From positions 124,001 to 188,000 of the forward strand of contig JAHCHG010000003.1 in the NCBI GenBank assembly GCA_026129865.1: a DNA stretch of 64,000 nucleotides. Direction: 5' to 3'. Each line of letters opens with the position of its first letter. Position 1 is the stretch's first letter. Below the pieces are notes generated by a model. The model was not told where the DNA came from. It saw nothing but the letters and a program-made list of their open reading frames with translations, and made no database searches. Origin of the DNA: Pyrinomonadaceae bacterium (lineage in GTDB: Bacteria > Acidobacteriota > Blastocatellia > Pyrinomonadales > Pyrinomonadaceae). The translations under genes and the position numbers were made by a program. Below are positions 42,014 to 50,997 of the stretch, piece after piece.

Positions 42014-43192
42014 TTACCAGTTTTCCTGGGCATTCGGATCGTATTCCGGATTTTCCGGAGCGACACCGGTGTTGAATCCCAAGGTCTGACGGATCTGAAA
42101 AAGAACCGTTTCGTCCTTGATAACATCCTGCAGCCAGGTTTCCAGCGGCATATTGCCCCATTTCACCGCACGCGTAACGAGATACGAGATCGGGCTGTGC
42201 GGTTCCGTTTTGCGGAAAAACTCTGCCAGCTGCGCGAGCCGCTTAAGTGCATCGGCGCGTCCCTGAATCGCGCCCGCCGTTTCCGGCATACCGGATTGAC
42301 CTCCGCTGACAGCGCCGCCGCTGTCTTGCGTTTCCCCTTCATCAGCTTCTTCTTCCACTTCATCAGGTTCTTCTTCGCGTTTTTGCGCGAGCAATTTTTC
42401 AACCTGAGTTTGGACGGTTTCCAATGCCTTTTTAAGATTGGTCATGCCAGGCATTTGTTTCGGGTCGAACTTTTCTTCAATGACCCGGTTGATGTCGTTA
42501 TAAGCTTCCCAACATTCGGCAATGATCAAAGCGAGATCTTCATAAAACGCACGCCGCGATGCAATGATCGCCTTGTTCCACAGATCTTCCGTAACACGGT
42601 TTTCCTTTTCTGCCTGAGCGCGCAGCGCAGCGTATCTTTGCTGGTCAGCGGTGTCGAGCGTGTCGACATTATCGGGAAAAGCAAATTTCTTGGAATCTTC
42701 CCAGTCAATTAAACTGTATCCCTGACCTTGCGTGATCTTCGCTTCCTTGATCGCATCTGCAGCCTGAGAATCGAGGAAAGCGATCGCATTTGCGCGCCCT
42801 TCCATATCGCCGTCTTCGATTTCCGGGAACATACTGTCCCAGAAATTCTCCTGCAGACCGCTCATTAATTTCATGCTGTCGCGCAAACCGGCGAATTGAT
42901 ACTCTTTCACCAGAGCTTCCGTCAAATACGCTGCTATCTGAAGATCTTTGGTCTGCGAGATCAATGCCGGAACGGCAAGATCGATGACCTTTTTGAAATC
43001 GGCGTATTTAACGTCGGTTTGCCATTCGCCCTGGGCAAGCATATCGTCAGCTCGGCGCGCTTCTATGATCTCGTCGTAAAGACCCGAGTAACGCGTGCTT
43101 TCCCCGGCAGGATTCTCCTCAGAGATCGGCTGCATTATCGCGTCGAGGTCAATGACGGGCGGAAACTTCGATTCTTGATTTTCTTCGCTCAT
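42014..43192 (-). CDS. tssA: T6SS cap/baseplate assembly protein TssA
   Basis: The 392 residues carry the ImpA_N domain at the N-terminus, recognisable by DLDAIMQPISEENPAGESTRYSGLYDEI and by FWDSMFPEIEDGDMEGRANAI. A linker with a long acidic coiled segment (QKREEEPDEVEEEADEGE) precedes a conserved C-terminal part (SPISYLVTRAVKWGNMPLETW). TssA recruits sheath subunits and caps the growing tail. The order tagJ-tssA-tssB-tssC matches other loci. Confidence 0.93.
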   Translation of the reverse strand: MSEENQESKFPPVIDLDAIMQPISEENPAGESTRYSGLYDEIIEARRADDMLAQGEWQTDVKYADFKKVIDLAVPALISQTKDLQIAAYLTEALVKEYQFAGLRDSMKLMSGLQENFWDSMFPEIEDGDMEGRANAIAFLDSQAADAIKEAKITQGQGYSLIDWEDSKKFAFPDNVDTLDTADQQRYAALRAQAEKENRVTEDLWNKAIIASRRAFYEDLALIIAECWEAYNDINRVIEEKFDPKQMPGMTNLKKALETVQTQVEKLLAQKREEEPDEVEEEADEGETQDSGGAVSGGQSGMPETAGAIQGRADALKRLAQLAEFFRKTEPHSPISYLVTRAVKWGNMPLETWLQDVIKDETVLFQIRQTLGFNTGVAPENPEYDPNAQENW

Positions 43193-43306
43193 TTTTGAAT
43201 AGTTACCTTTCTAATTCCAATAATTAAAAATGCGACCAAACTCTCGGAAGCCGCTGAATTTGGGCAGACCGTTTTCTCGAAAAACGACTTCCATTTGCTA
43301 AATTTT

Positions 43307-44146
43307 CTATTCGCCTGACGAATCGTCGTTTTCGTGATCGAATTCGATCGTTTCGATATCGAAGATCGGCGTATGTCCGGCGTCGAACTGGAAAACCCGT
43401 AATCCTTCGCCGAAATAAATGTCGTTGCCCACATCGGTCCAGTTAGTTGCGCGTCCGAGCCGGACAAGGTCGTCGTCGCTTTTCCAGGAATTGACATAAA
43501 GTGCCGGCAGAAACATCTCGCCGTTCGTCCCGTTTTCCATTTCAAATTCAGTTTGAACCCAATAGCGGTCGCGCAGCGTTTTCGGCGCGGTCGTTCTAAT
43601 TTGTTTCACCTGTTCAAACGGCAGCCACGTATAGCTTCCCTTTATGATCGCTTCAAAAACACAGGAGGTCAGATCGTTAAAATCTCGAAAATCCGAAAAA
43701 GGTTTACCGTTCAGTTTTCCCGAAAACGCGGGTCTTTCATTCTCAACTTCGTCCAAAATTTCGCGTGCCTCGGTCAATCTGCCTTCGCGAATATGATTGT
43801 TTGCAACGAGCAGGTTTTCTACGTATTTCGGCGGAGTCATGACGCACTCGGGCATCAGTCCGTCAGCAAAATGCCGAAGACGGTCGCGTTCGGCGCTGAT
43901 GTTCTGTTTGTAGATCTGCGCACCGATCATTGCATTTACATCCTGGTGCCCGATTACCTCCAACTGTTTTTCTGCACGGTCCCATTCGCCGGTGAAGCAC
44001 GATAATTCAAAGAGAAATGTTCTTGCGGTCGCATCCGTCGGGGTTGCTTTGACCGCTGCCAGAGCCTCCTGGTTGGCGCCCTTCAAATCCCCGCCGTCGA
44101 GTTTGATCTTTGCTTCATTAACACGTTGGGCTTTTGCTTCATTCAT
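43307..44146 (-). CDS. tagJ: T6SS accessory protein TagJ (ImpE/SciE)
   Basis: ATG 44146 follows a GAGGAAA site; an upstream in-frame ATG at 44182 adds 12 residues without reason. The 279-residue product has a TPR-like front half (AKIKLDGGDLKGANQEALAAVKATPTDATARTFLFELSCFTGEW) and a C-terminal ImpE domain (SYTWLPFEQVKQIRTTAPKTLRDRYW). TagJ is an accessory sheath-associated protein. It lies 32 bases after tssM. Confidence 0.9.
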   Translation of the reverse strand: MNEAKAQRVNEAKIKLDGGDLKGANQEALAAVKATPTDATARTFLFELSCFTGEWDRAEKQLEVIGHQDVNAMIGAQIYKQNISAERDRLRHFADGLMPECVMTPPKYVENLLVANNHIREGRLTEAREILDEVENERPAFSGKLNGKPFSDFRDFNDLTSCVFEAIIKGSYTWLPFEQVKQIRTTAPKTLRDRYWVQTEFEMENGTNGEMFLPALYVNSWKSDDDLVRLGRATNWTDVGNDIYFGEGLRVFQFDAGHTPIFDIETIEFDHENDDSSGE

Positions 44147-44178
44147 AATTTTTTCCTCGCTCGGATCTCGAAGGCAGA

Positions 44179-47100
44179 TCACTTAAAGATATTTTCGGGC
44201 GCCTTGAGCGCGGTAAATATCGTGCGGTCGAAAAGATCGCCGCCGGTCGGTTTTACTTTTGCCGTTAACGATTTTCCGCCGAAATTATAAGTCAGCGAGT
44301 ACTCGCCGCTTTCCTGTTTCTGCGGATTTCCCGCGTCAAAGAATTTGAACAATCCCCAGGTTCCGGGGAATTTCAATGGTTCGGTTGAATTTGGACTACT
44401 GACGGTCATATTGCCGGAATTTGCCGTCGACGTCGATGGCGAAGCAGCCGGCGCCGGGGCTGTCGTTCCCGCCGTCGAAGCGAAATTTATGAACACACCG
44501 GTTTCACCGGACGATGCCGGGAAAGTGAGTTTGTTCGATCCGGTTCCTTCGGATGTAACTTTCTGCCCGTCGATCGTAACTTCAACAACCGCGTCTTTGA
44601 CCGCTCCGAGCGTGAATTCGTATTCAAAGTTCGGTGTCGCACCGTCGTTTCCGTAAAGCGCTTTCTGAAGTTTGAAAGCATCGTTCAAATATTTGACAAA
44701 AGCGTCGGAGAACTTAACTTCCGAATCCTCGCGCGGTTTTATTCCATCGTTCGTTTCGTCAAAATACTGCGCCAGGCTCGATTTATAAAATGTCGAAAGC
44801 GTTCCGCTCTTCGGATTAAGAAAATCGGAAAGCTTCTTCAGATCGATATCGTTACCGCCGTTTTCAAATGGATAACTCTTCGAAATCTCGTTCGATTCGC
44901 CAAGGATCTTATCAGTCCAGTTCTTCTCGATCTGTTCCTTCGCACCTGCGCCGAAAAGTGCGCGCAGATGGTCGAGCGGCTGCTGGAAAAGCCTAGCAAG
45001 CGATTGACCTGCATTGGTGTCAAAGCCTTTCAGCATTGTTTTGATCTTGTCGCTCGAATCTTTCAATTCACCGAAACTCTTGTCGTCGTCTTTGGCAAGT
45101 TCCTGCGAAACCTGATTGATCTTTGTCGTACTAAAATCGTCAAATTTGTTTGCGACCTTTGCCAAAGCGCTTTCGTAACTTTCGATCGGCGGTTTGGATT
45201 TATCATCTTCGCTGCCGACAAATGTGAACAGCGGCAGGAATTGACGCTCGACCTCGGTGCTTCCGCCGGTGTTGACAGAATCATCGCCGCCGCCGAAACT
45301 CGTCAACCATTCCCACCAGCCTTGCGGTGCGGATTTTCCTGAAAAATTCGTGTTCCGCGCGATCTCTTTCGCGAGAACCTTTAACGGCGAAGTCGGCGAA
45401 GATAGGGAATTTAATGAAGCCTTTGCAAAATCAACTTTTTCCTTGTTATATGGGACGACTTTTGTGTCCTTTACAAGTTCGATCCATTTTGCAGCATATT
45501 CTGCTAAATAGAGTTGTTCGACCTTTTCGACATCCGCCGTTTGCGCGGAACTATCTTTGGAAGTTTCGCCAATGACCCAATCGGGCTCGCTGAGTTTGTC
45601 TCCGGAAGTAGACAGTTCCTTTTTCAGCATTTTATAGCCCTCTATCGTAAACGCACTCGGGACGACGTATTCACCCGATAGATAGACCGCATCAGCACTG
45701 TTGCGGTTAAGAATGTCCTTGACGGTGATCTTGCCGATATCCTTGTCCAATTTTTCAGATATTTCGGCGACCTTTTGCTTGTAAAAGCGGTTCGGCGCAG
45801 GGAAAGCCTTCAATTTTGCCTGTGCCTGTGTTACCAGATCTTTGTTCAAACTGATCCGCGGAAATCTTTCACGATCGACCTGCGACGCCCAGAAAACCAG
45901 CTGTTTGTCGGCTTCTTCTTTGGTGTTTGCCGGCAATTTAGACGACGCGAACCAGTAATCCTTTAAAGCTGAGGCGATCTGTGCTGCATTCGCTTTGTCC
46001 TTGTGCTCTTCCGAAAGCATCAGGTATGCCCGGAGAAGATCGTAGTATTTGTTTAGGTTTTCGGTCTCTTTTTCGGTAATATCCTTCGGGTTCGAAACCG
46101 GTTCGGATTTTGCGAATTTCTGCAGATCTTCCTCAACTTTTTTAATCGTCGGAACCTTGTATCGTTGTTCGATAACATTGAAATAGATCGGAAGAAGGTT
46201 TTCTTTGAAAATTCGATCGCCGGAATACAGCCCCATACGCATATATATCGGAGCGCCTTCCCGGTCATATTCGTCGAGATCCTTCAAAATTCCGTAAAGC
46301 TTAAATGTTGCATCCGTTTCCGTTTTTGCTATTTCCGGAGCTTTTTCAAGCGGATTCTTTCCCTTGTCATCGCGAACGATTTTCAAAACTTCGGCACCGC
46401 GTTCGGATGCGGTTTTAAGCAATTTCCTGTTGTTTTCCAGCGAAACGCCCGCAAGAACTAAAACGACAATGGTGAAAAATGCGAGAAAACCGGTCAGAAG
46501 CCAGCCGAAGATAGGTGCGCGCTGAGTTTGCTGCTGAAAGGTTTGAACGAGATCTTTGTCACGAAGCAGAACGTCGCGGAAAAATCGTTCCGTAAAATAA
46601 GTGTTTCCCACGGTTTGAACCGTTTGTCCGCTCGAGGAACTTCTTTTCGCGCTTGGCGATGCGGCAAAGTAAAATCCCCGCAAAAACGGACTTGCGCTAA
46701 AGGGATTCGGACGGAAAAGCGTCGTGATAAAGGCTCCTATCTTTCGCCGCGCGGCACCGAAATGGAGCGGAAAATTGAAGATCCGAAGCTGCCGAACCGG
46801 AGCAAAAGGCGCAGACAGACGCATCAAGCGGCGCTTCATTACGGCGTCCTGCAAAAGTCCGTATTCGCTGTCGAACAGAGCCTGCGCATTTTCACTCTTC
46901 GCAAGCGGGATGGTCGATCCCCAAACGAGGTTTCGACCTTCCTGCTTAGACGTTGAAAACGAATCGGTAAAACCTTCGATCGTATCGGCGTTTGTGAAAA
47001 CAATGTAGACGGGAAAACGGACCTTTGTCCGTTCGATGGCTTCGTCGAGCCGCGTGCGGAGAATTTTCGCCATCTGCTCGATGTCCGCTTCGCCCGATTC

Positions 47101-47808
47101 TAAAACCTGTTCTGTGTTAACGATCAAAAGACATCCGTCAAGCGGTCTTTTCGGTCGTTTGCTTTTAATCGTTTCGAGCAGAGCAGCCCATTCGTCCTGA
47201 TCGGCGCCTTCGGTTTGATAGCGACCGGCTGTATCAATAAAAACGGCGTCGCTCGTGATCCTCCAATCAACGCTTCGCGTCGGTCGGACGAATTTTTGTT
47301 CGGATTCGCGTTGGCTGGGGAGAGTTTGAAAATTCAGCCTCGAACCTATAACGAGCGACGATTTTCCGCTTTTCGGCGTTCCCAAAACCAGATACCAGGG
47401 CAATGAGTAAACGGCTTCTTTTCCGCCTTCTCCAAGATTTGAAGATTTTAAGAACTGTACGACCTCTTCGGCGCCTTTCTCATTTTCGTCGTAATTTCCG
47501 GTCGGTTTAGCAAGTTTCGGTGCGGCGCCTTCCGAAGATGTTTCGTCGGCAGATTTACCTTCGGCAGCTTCCTTTTCGGCTTTTGCCGCTTCCTCTTTTT
47601 TCTTGCTGCGGCGGGAAGCGACGTAACCGATGATGAGAGTGAACGGCATCGTCAAAAGGATCAATGCGATCACCAGAACACGATATTCAACCTGAAGTCC
47701 GAACTGCGAGCCTAAGACCCACACAGCCATGTTGATGATCCCGTAAAAGGTCATCAAACTTCCGAGACCTAAAGCCCACTTTAGTTGCGAAAACTGCCAC
47801 GTATTCAT
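44179..47808 (-). CDS. tssM: T6SS inner-membrane complex protein TssM (IcmF)
   Basis: The 1209 residues match TssM length. Two TM helices lie at about 20-62 and a third at about 430-455 (GWLLTGFLAFFTIVVLVLAG). The cytoplasmic loop has a Walker A motif GTPKSGKS at 143-150 and VFIDTAGRYQTEG as Walker B, so it is an ATP-binding form. The large periplasmic C-terminus ends in the IcmF-type sandwich domain. With TssL it forms the membrane anchor; in many systems the lipoprotein TssJ completes it, but no tssJ is present here. Confidence 0.95.
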   Translation of the reverse strand: MNTWQFSQLKWALGLGSLMTFYGIINMAVWVLGSQFGLQVEYRVLVIALILLTMPFTLIIGYVASRRSKKKEEAAKAEKEAAEGKSADETSSEGAAPKLAKPTGNYDENEKGAEEVVQFLKSSNLGEGGKEAVYSLPWYLVLGTPKSGKSSLVIGSRLNFQTLPSQRESEQKFVRPTRSVDWRITSDAVFIDTAGRYQTEGADQDEWAALLETIKSKRPKRPLDGCLLIVNTEQVLESGEADIEQMAKILRTRLDEAIERTKVRFPVYIVFTNADTIEGFTDSFSTSKQEGRNLVWGSTIPLAKSENAQALFDSEYGLLQDAVMKRRLMRLSAPFAPVRQLRIFNFPLHFGAARRKIGAFITTLFRPNPFSASPFLRGFYFAASPSAKRSSSSGQTVQTVGNTYFTERFFRDVLLRDKDLVQTFQQQTQRAPIFGWLLTGFLAFFTIVVLVLAGVSLENNRKLLKTASERGAEVLKIVRDDKGKNPLEKAPEIAKTETDATFKLYGILKDLDEYDREGAPIYMRMGLYSGDRIFKENLLPIYFNVIEQRYKVPTIKKVEEDLQKFAKSEPVSNPKDITEKETENLNKYYDLLRAYLMLSEEHKDKANAAQIASALKDYWFASSKLPANTKEEADKQLVFWASQVDRERFPRISLNKDLVTQAQAKLKAFPAPNRFYKQKVAEISEKLDKDIGKITVKDILNRNSADAVYLSGEYVVPSAFTIEGYKMLKKELSTSGDKLSEPDWVIGETSKDSSAQTADVEKVEQLYLAEYAAKWIELVKDTKVVPYNKEKVDFAKASLNSLSSPTSPLKVLAKEIARNTNFSGKSAPQGWWEWLTSFGGGDDSVNTGGSTEVERQFLPLFTFVGSEDDKSKPPIESYESALAKVANKFDDFSTTKINQVSQELAKDDDKSFGELKDSSDKIKTMLKGFDTNAGQSLARLFQQPLDHLRALFGAGAKEQIEKNWTDKILGESNEISKSYPFENGGNDIDLKKLSDFLNPKSGTLSTFYKSSLAQYFDETNDGIKPREDSEVKFSDAFVKYLNDAFKLQKALYGNDGATPNFEYEFTLGAVKDAVVEVTIDGQKVTSEGTGSNKLTFPASSGETGVFINFASTAGTTAPAPAASPSTSTANSGNMTVSSPNSTEPLKFPGTWGLFKFFDAGNPQKQESGEYSLTYNFGGKSLTAKVKPTGGDLFDRTIFTALKAPENIFK

Positions 47809-47926
47809 AAGAATTATGGAATCCGTTGAATTTCAGATTGTACGATTGAGCTTTCCATTATACATCGCCCGATCGATATTATTAAGTTTCAGCCGATTGC
47901 CGCTTTAACAGCCGAAAACGCGAACT

Positions 47927-48604
47927 TCAAAGCTGAAGCGTTTTGATCGCGTCGTCGGCAAACTTGGTCGAAAGCAAAAGCATTACAACGTAAATAATTA
48001 CGGCAAGTCCAAGACCGCTGAATGCACCGATTTTTGCCCAGATCGGCATTCCCTTCTTTTCGACGGGTGTCGGCTGATCGTTCTGCAGCCAATTTGGCGA
48101 AAGTTCGACCGGCTTGATCTTTCCTGCTTTTACCAGCTCGTTCGCGGTTTTTTGCATGATCGCCAAAAGCTTTTCCTGTTCGTAAACGCCGTACCGCCCC
48201 TTGAACCCGAGCAGCATGCAAACGTAGTAAACTTCAACGGCGTCGGCGGTCACCTGCATTTGCTTTAACATCGCTTTCAGCTTGTCGAAGAACTTGTTGC
48301 CGGCAAGCTGTTCGCCAAAATATTCAAGCTGCAACGGGTATTTTTCCCACTCGTCGCGAAGCGGGAAGTTGTTCGTCAAAACGGTTTCGTCAACAAACGA
48401 CGCAAGCGCGAATTTCGAAACCTGAACGATCTTGTGATTAAAACGATATCGCTCCGCACGCTTTTCAAATTCGGTCAGCATCTGCGCGATCTGCGGACGA
48501 AGTTCATTTGACGGAGCGACGATTCCCGCTTTTAGCCGAAGGATCAGATCGAAGATCGGTCCGGCAAATGCGATAAGATCATTTTTTGCAGTTCTTTCAC
48601 TCAT
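47927..48604 (-). CDS. tssL: T6SS inner-membrane protein TssL (DotU)
   Basis: From ATG 48604 (MSERTAKNDLIAFAGPIFDL) it has 225 residues; an upstream in-frame start would add 17. The DotU domain shows FALASFVDETVLTNNFPLRDEWEKYPLQLEYFGEQLAGNKFF and YYVCMLLGFKGRY. A single C-terminal TM (IGAFSGLGLAVIIYVVMLLL) anchors it. No peptidoglycan-binding OmpA domain follows, so another protein must tie the complex to the wall. Confidence 0.94.
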   Translation of the reverse strand: MSERTAKNDLIAFAGPIFDLILRLKAGIVAPSNELRPQIAQMLTEFEKRAERYRFNHKIVQVSKFALASFVDETVLTNNFPLRDEWEKYPLQLEYFGEQLAGNKFFDKLKAMLKQMQVTADAVEVYYVCMLLGFKGRYGVYEQEKLLAIMQKTANELVKAGKIKPVELSPNWLQNDQPTPVEKKGMPIWAKIGAFSGLGLAVIIYVVMLLLSTKFADDAIKTLQL

Positions 48605-48690
48605 ATCTTTTAAGTTCAAAATTCCGGGTTCAAAGTTTAAGGTCGTTGGGACCAATTTGAAACTTTGAACACTGAACGCTGAGCTTACTC

Positions 48691-50043
48691 CTATGGTTTA
48701 ACGGCGTACATTTCAAGCGTTTCATCCGGAATTTCATCCGGAACATAAACGGCAACAACCTTCGAACCTTTGATACCGTTCCAATACGGACCGATCGAAT
48801 CGAGCATAAAATATCTGAATCCAACCCGTGTCGGGATCGGCGCCGGCGGCGGATTTGCATGCGTCAAAACAACTCCCGGAAGCGCGGAACCGATAACCGA
48901 ATCAATAACGTCGCGCGACGCGATCTTGACAACACGCGGGACGCCCTCGATAAGTTTCGATTCGGGCATCGGAGATTTAACCGCCAGATAAAACCCTGCT
49001 TCTTTTAGCAGTCTTTCGTCGTCGATTCTGCCGACATAGAGCGTTTCGCGCGTTTTTTCGAGCGGGATCGGAACGCAGCGGCTCGGGATAACCGTTTCGA
49101 GCAAATCTTTCAGCATCGCCGAAAGATTGCTGAAAGTGTAATAAAGATCGAGATGCTCATATTTAACAATGTCCTTAGGATGATGTTCGGTCGAAAACGT
49201 CATCAACTGACCGACGAGCCGTGCCATTTCCATGTACAGCGGTTCGGGATGAAGCAGCGGCGAGCGGAAATAATGCGACATCGCCGGAATGGAATTGTTG
49301 ATCGTATGAAGCAGCCAGAAAATAGCAACTTCCGAGGTCGTAAAATCCGCAAGCGAAGCATTTCGCTGGCGGCGCTGTTCACCCAGACTTCCGCTTTTTG
49401 TGATCAGAATTTCAACCAGCTGGCGAAGCATATCGACAAGCCAGTTTGAAGCCGAAACCGTTAAGATCGGCGGAATATAATTTTCGGAGATCTGGAGCTG
49501 ACCTGTCGGTGTTCGTTCGAGTTCGGCGATCTTTACGGAAGTAAATCCGTCGCGCAGCTCGTCATCAAAAATGATCCGCAAATTGCTTTTTGCAAAGGCA
49601 AGCGGCTGTTCGTTCGTTCCGCTTGTTTCATCCTTGACCATCGCGCCTTCCTGCAGAAAACGCAGGTTCGGACTCGCTTTTCCGCCGTTTGCCTGATAAT
49701 TCGCCTCGCCCATCTTTTTCGCCGGTATCGCAAGGTGAACGCCGAGTTTTTCCGCTTCCGGCTGAAAATGCTCGCCGACCGGGCGCAGGTCGGGAACTGC
49801 TTCGGCATCGGGGACATTAACCATCCAGCCGTCCGGCAAGACAGCCCGGCAGCTAGTTATTTGAAAATTGCCGTTCGCTATCGCTTCGCGATTAACCTGC
49901 AGATCTAAAACACCAAATTCGTACGGCATCATCGAACGCAGCCGAGATGTGAGCAACTCTTCGTAATAGTTGTCCCACTGCTGGAAGTGATGCGGAGTCA
50001 AAAGCATCCCCTCGTTCCAGACGATTTTTCGATATTTGCTCAT
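48691..50043 (-). CDS. tssK: T6SS baseplate protein TssK
   Basis: The 450-residue protein has the diagnostic front VWNEGMLLTPHHFQQWDNYYEELL and later ETVIPSRCVPIPLEKTRETLYVG and YFMLDSIGPYWNGIKGS. TssK connects the baseplate with the membrane complex TssLM; the gene order tssK-tssL-tssM is typical. Confidence 0.96.
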   Translation of the reverse strand: MSKYRKIVWNEGMLLTPHHFQQWDNYYEELLTSRLRSMMPYEFGVLDLQVNREAIANGNFQITSCRAVLPDGWMVNVPDAEAVPDLRPVGEHFQPEAEKLGVHLAIPAKKMGEANYQANGGKASPNLRFLQEGAMVKDETSGTNEQPLAFAKSNLRIIFDDELRDGFTSVKIAELERTPTGQLQISENYIPPILTVSASNWLVDMLRQLVEILITKSGSLGEQRRQRNASLADFTTSEVAIFWLLHTINNSIPAMSHYFRSPLLHPEPLYMEMARLVGQLMTFSTEHHPKDIVKYEHLDLYYTFSNLSAMLKDLLETVIPSRCVPIPLEKTRETLYVGRIDDERLLKEAGFYLAVKSPMPESKLIEGVPRVVKIASRDVIDSVIGSALPGVVLTHANPPPAPIPTRVGFRYFMLDSIGPYWNGIKGSKVVAVYVPDEIPDETLEMYAVKP

Positions 50044-50150
50044 ATGTTTTTGGTGTAAATAGTATGACTAATTTTGTAATTAGTAAATAGCAAACTACTT
50101 AACAAGCCTTTGGACAAGAAAACAGGGAAATTCCGGCATCGGAATCGCGG

Positions 50151-50924
50151 TTAAGTCTCTGCGCCCGGGATTTCTTTTCCGGTAAGCTTTTGGAAAAATT
50201 CCGATAACCATTGTTCGCCAGTCTTTTCGTCAAACTTTTCTTCGTTCGATTGTGCCCACCGCAGCGACATAACGAGCGGAATAAAATTAACGCCCGTTAT
50301 CTGCCGTTTTTGTCCTACATTCAGCAGAGTTTTTGAAGGTTTAACCGGCGGTTTGATCATATCGATCGATTCCGCCGTCGGGTTTGAACAGTTCTCCGCC
50401 GGCGAAGAAACCAGATATTCGCGGCAGGCAAGCGGTCGGTCTTTGTGGATCGAGCATGCGCCCTCAACTAAAAACGGACAGGAAATGTTTTCGCGAAAAT
50501 AATCCAAAACGACGGCTTCCTGTTCTTCCTTCGTTCCGCCGGCACATTCGGAAAGTCGATCGAACCAGCCGATCTCGGCGAAATGTGCGAACGATTCTTC
50601 AAATCGCCCCTTGATCTCACTTCTGCGCGGTTCCGGTAAGTTTTCGACAAGTTCTGCAAGTTGATACGCTTCGATCTCGGCGACAGGTACAGGTTGGCTG
50701 CAGCATGCTCCGCATCCTTTTGTGCATGAAACCTGTCGTCCTTCGAACGCAGCCGAAGTTACACCCATTTCGACGAACGAATTGGTCATTTGCTGAAAGA
50801 TCGGAAGCATACGCTGCGGTTTAACCGGAATCGACGGAACGGTAACGCTCATATCGATCGGAACTCCGTTAATATCGAGCGTGATCTGCCCGGTAACCCA
50901 TTCGTTTTCAGCGATCGGTTTCAT
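50151..50924 (-). CDS. YkgJ-type cysteine cluster protein
   Basis: This 257-residue protein carries the YkgJ/FliB-like cysteine cluster: CTKGCGACCSQPVPVAEIEAY in the first half, and CPFLVEGACSIHKDRPLACREYLVSS after an insert of about 75 residues, so seven or more cysteines are placed for a metal or Fe-S centre. The role of the family is unsettled. It lies between the FHA genes and tssK, codirectional, and is separated from the FHA genes by a terminator-like hairpin. Its link to secretion is by location only. Confidence 0.85.
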   Translation of the reverse strand: MKPIAENEWVTGQITLDINGVPIDMSVTVPSIPVKPQRMLPIFQQMTNSFVEMGVTSAAFEGRQVSCTKGCGACCSQPVPVAEIEAYQLAELVENLPEPRRSEIKGRFEESFAHFAEIGWFDRLSECAGGTKEEQEAVVLDYFRENISCPFLVEGACSIHKDRPLACREYLVSSPAENCSNPTAESIDMIKPPVKPSKTLLNVGQKRQITGVNFIPLVMSLRWAQSNEEKFDEKTGEQWLSEFFQKLTGKEIPGAET

Positions 50925-50956
50925 CTATTTATCTTATAAATACGAAAAATCGGCGT

Positions 50957-50990
50957 GAAAAAGGTCATTTTTATTGAAATGATCTTTTTC
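50957..50990 (-). terminator. Terminator-like hairpin between the FHA genes and ykgJ-like gene
   Basis: The 14-base arms (50957-50970 and 50977-50990, one mismatch) run GAAAAAGGTCATTT/AAATGATCTTTTTC. In the direction of transcription (minus) it lies just after the stop codon of the last FHA gene, so it may separate the FHA group from the tss genes. Confidence 0.6.
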
Positions 50991-50997
50991 TTAATTC

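Noticed and set aside
41954-42712. 252-codon plus-strand frame over tssA
   Set aside because: Antisense to tssA; its sequence has no domain features and no start site.
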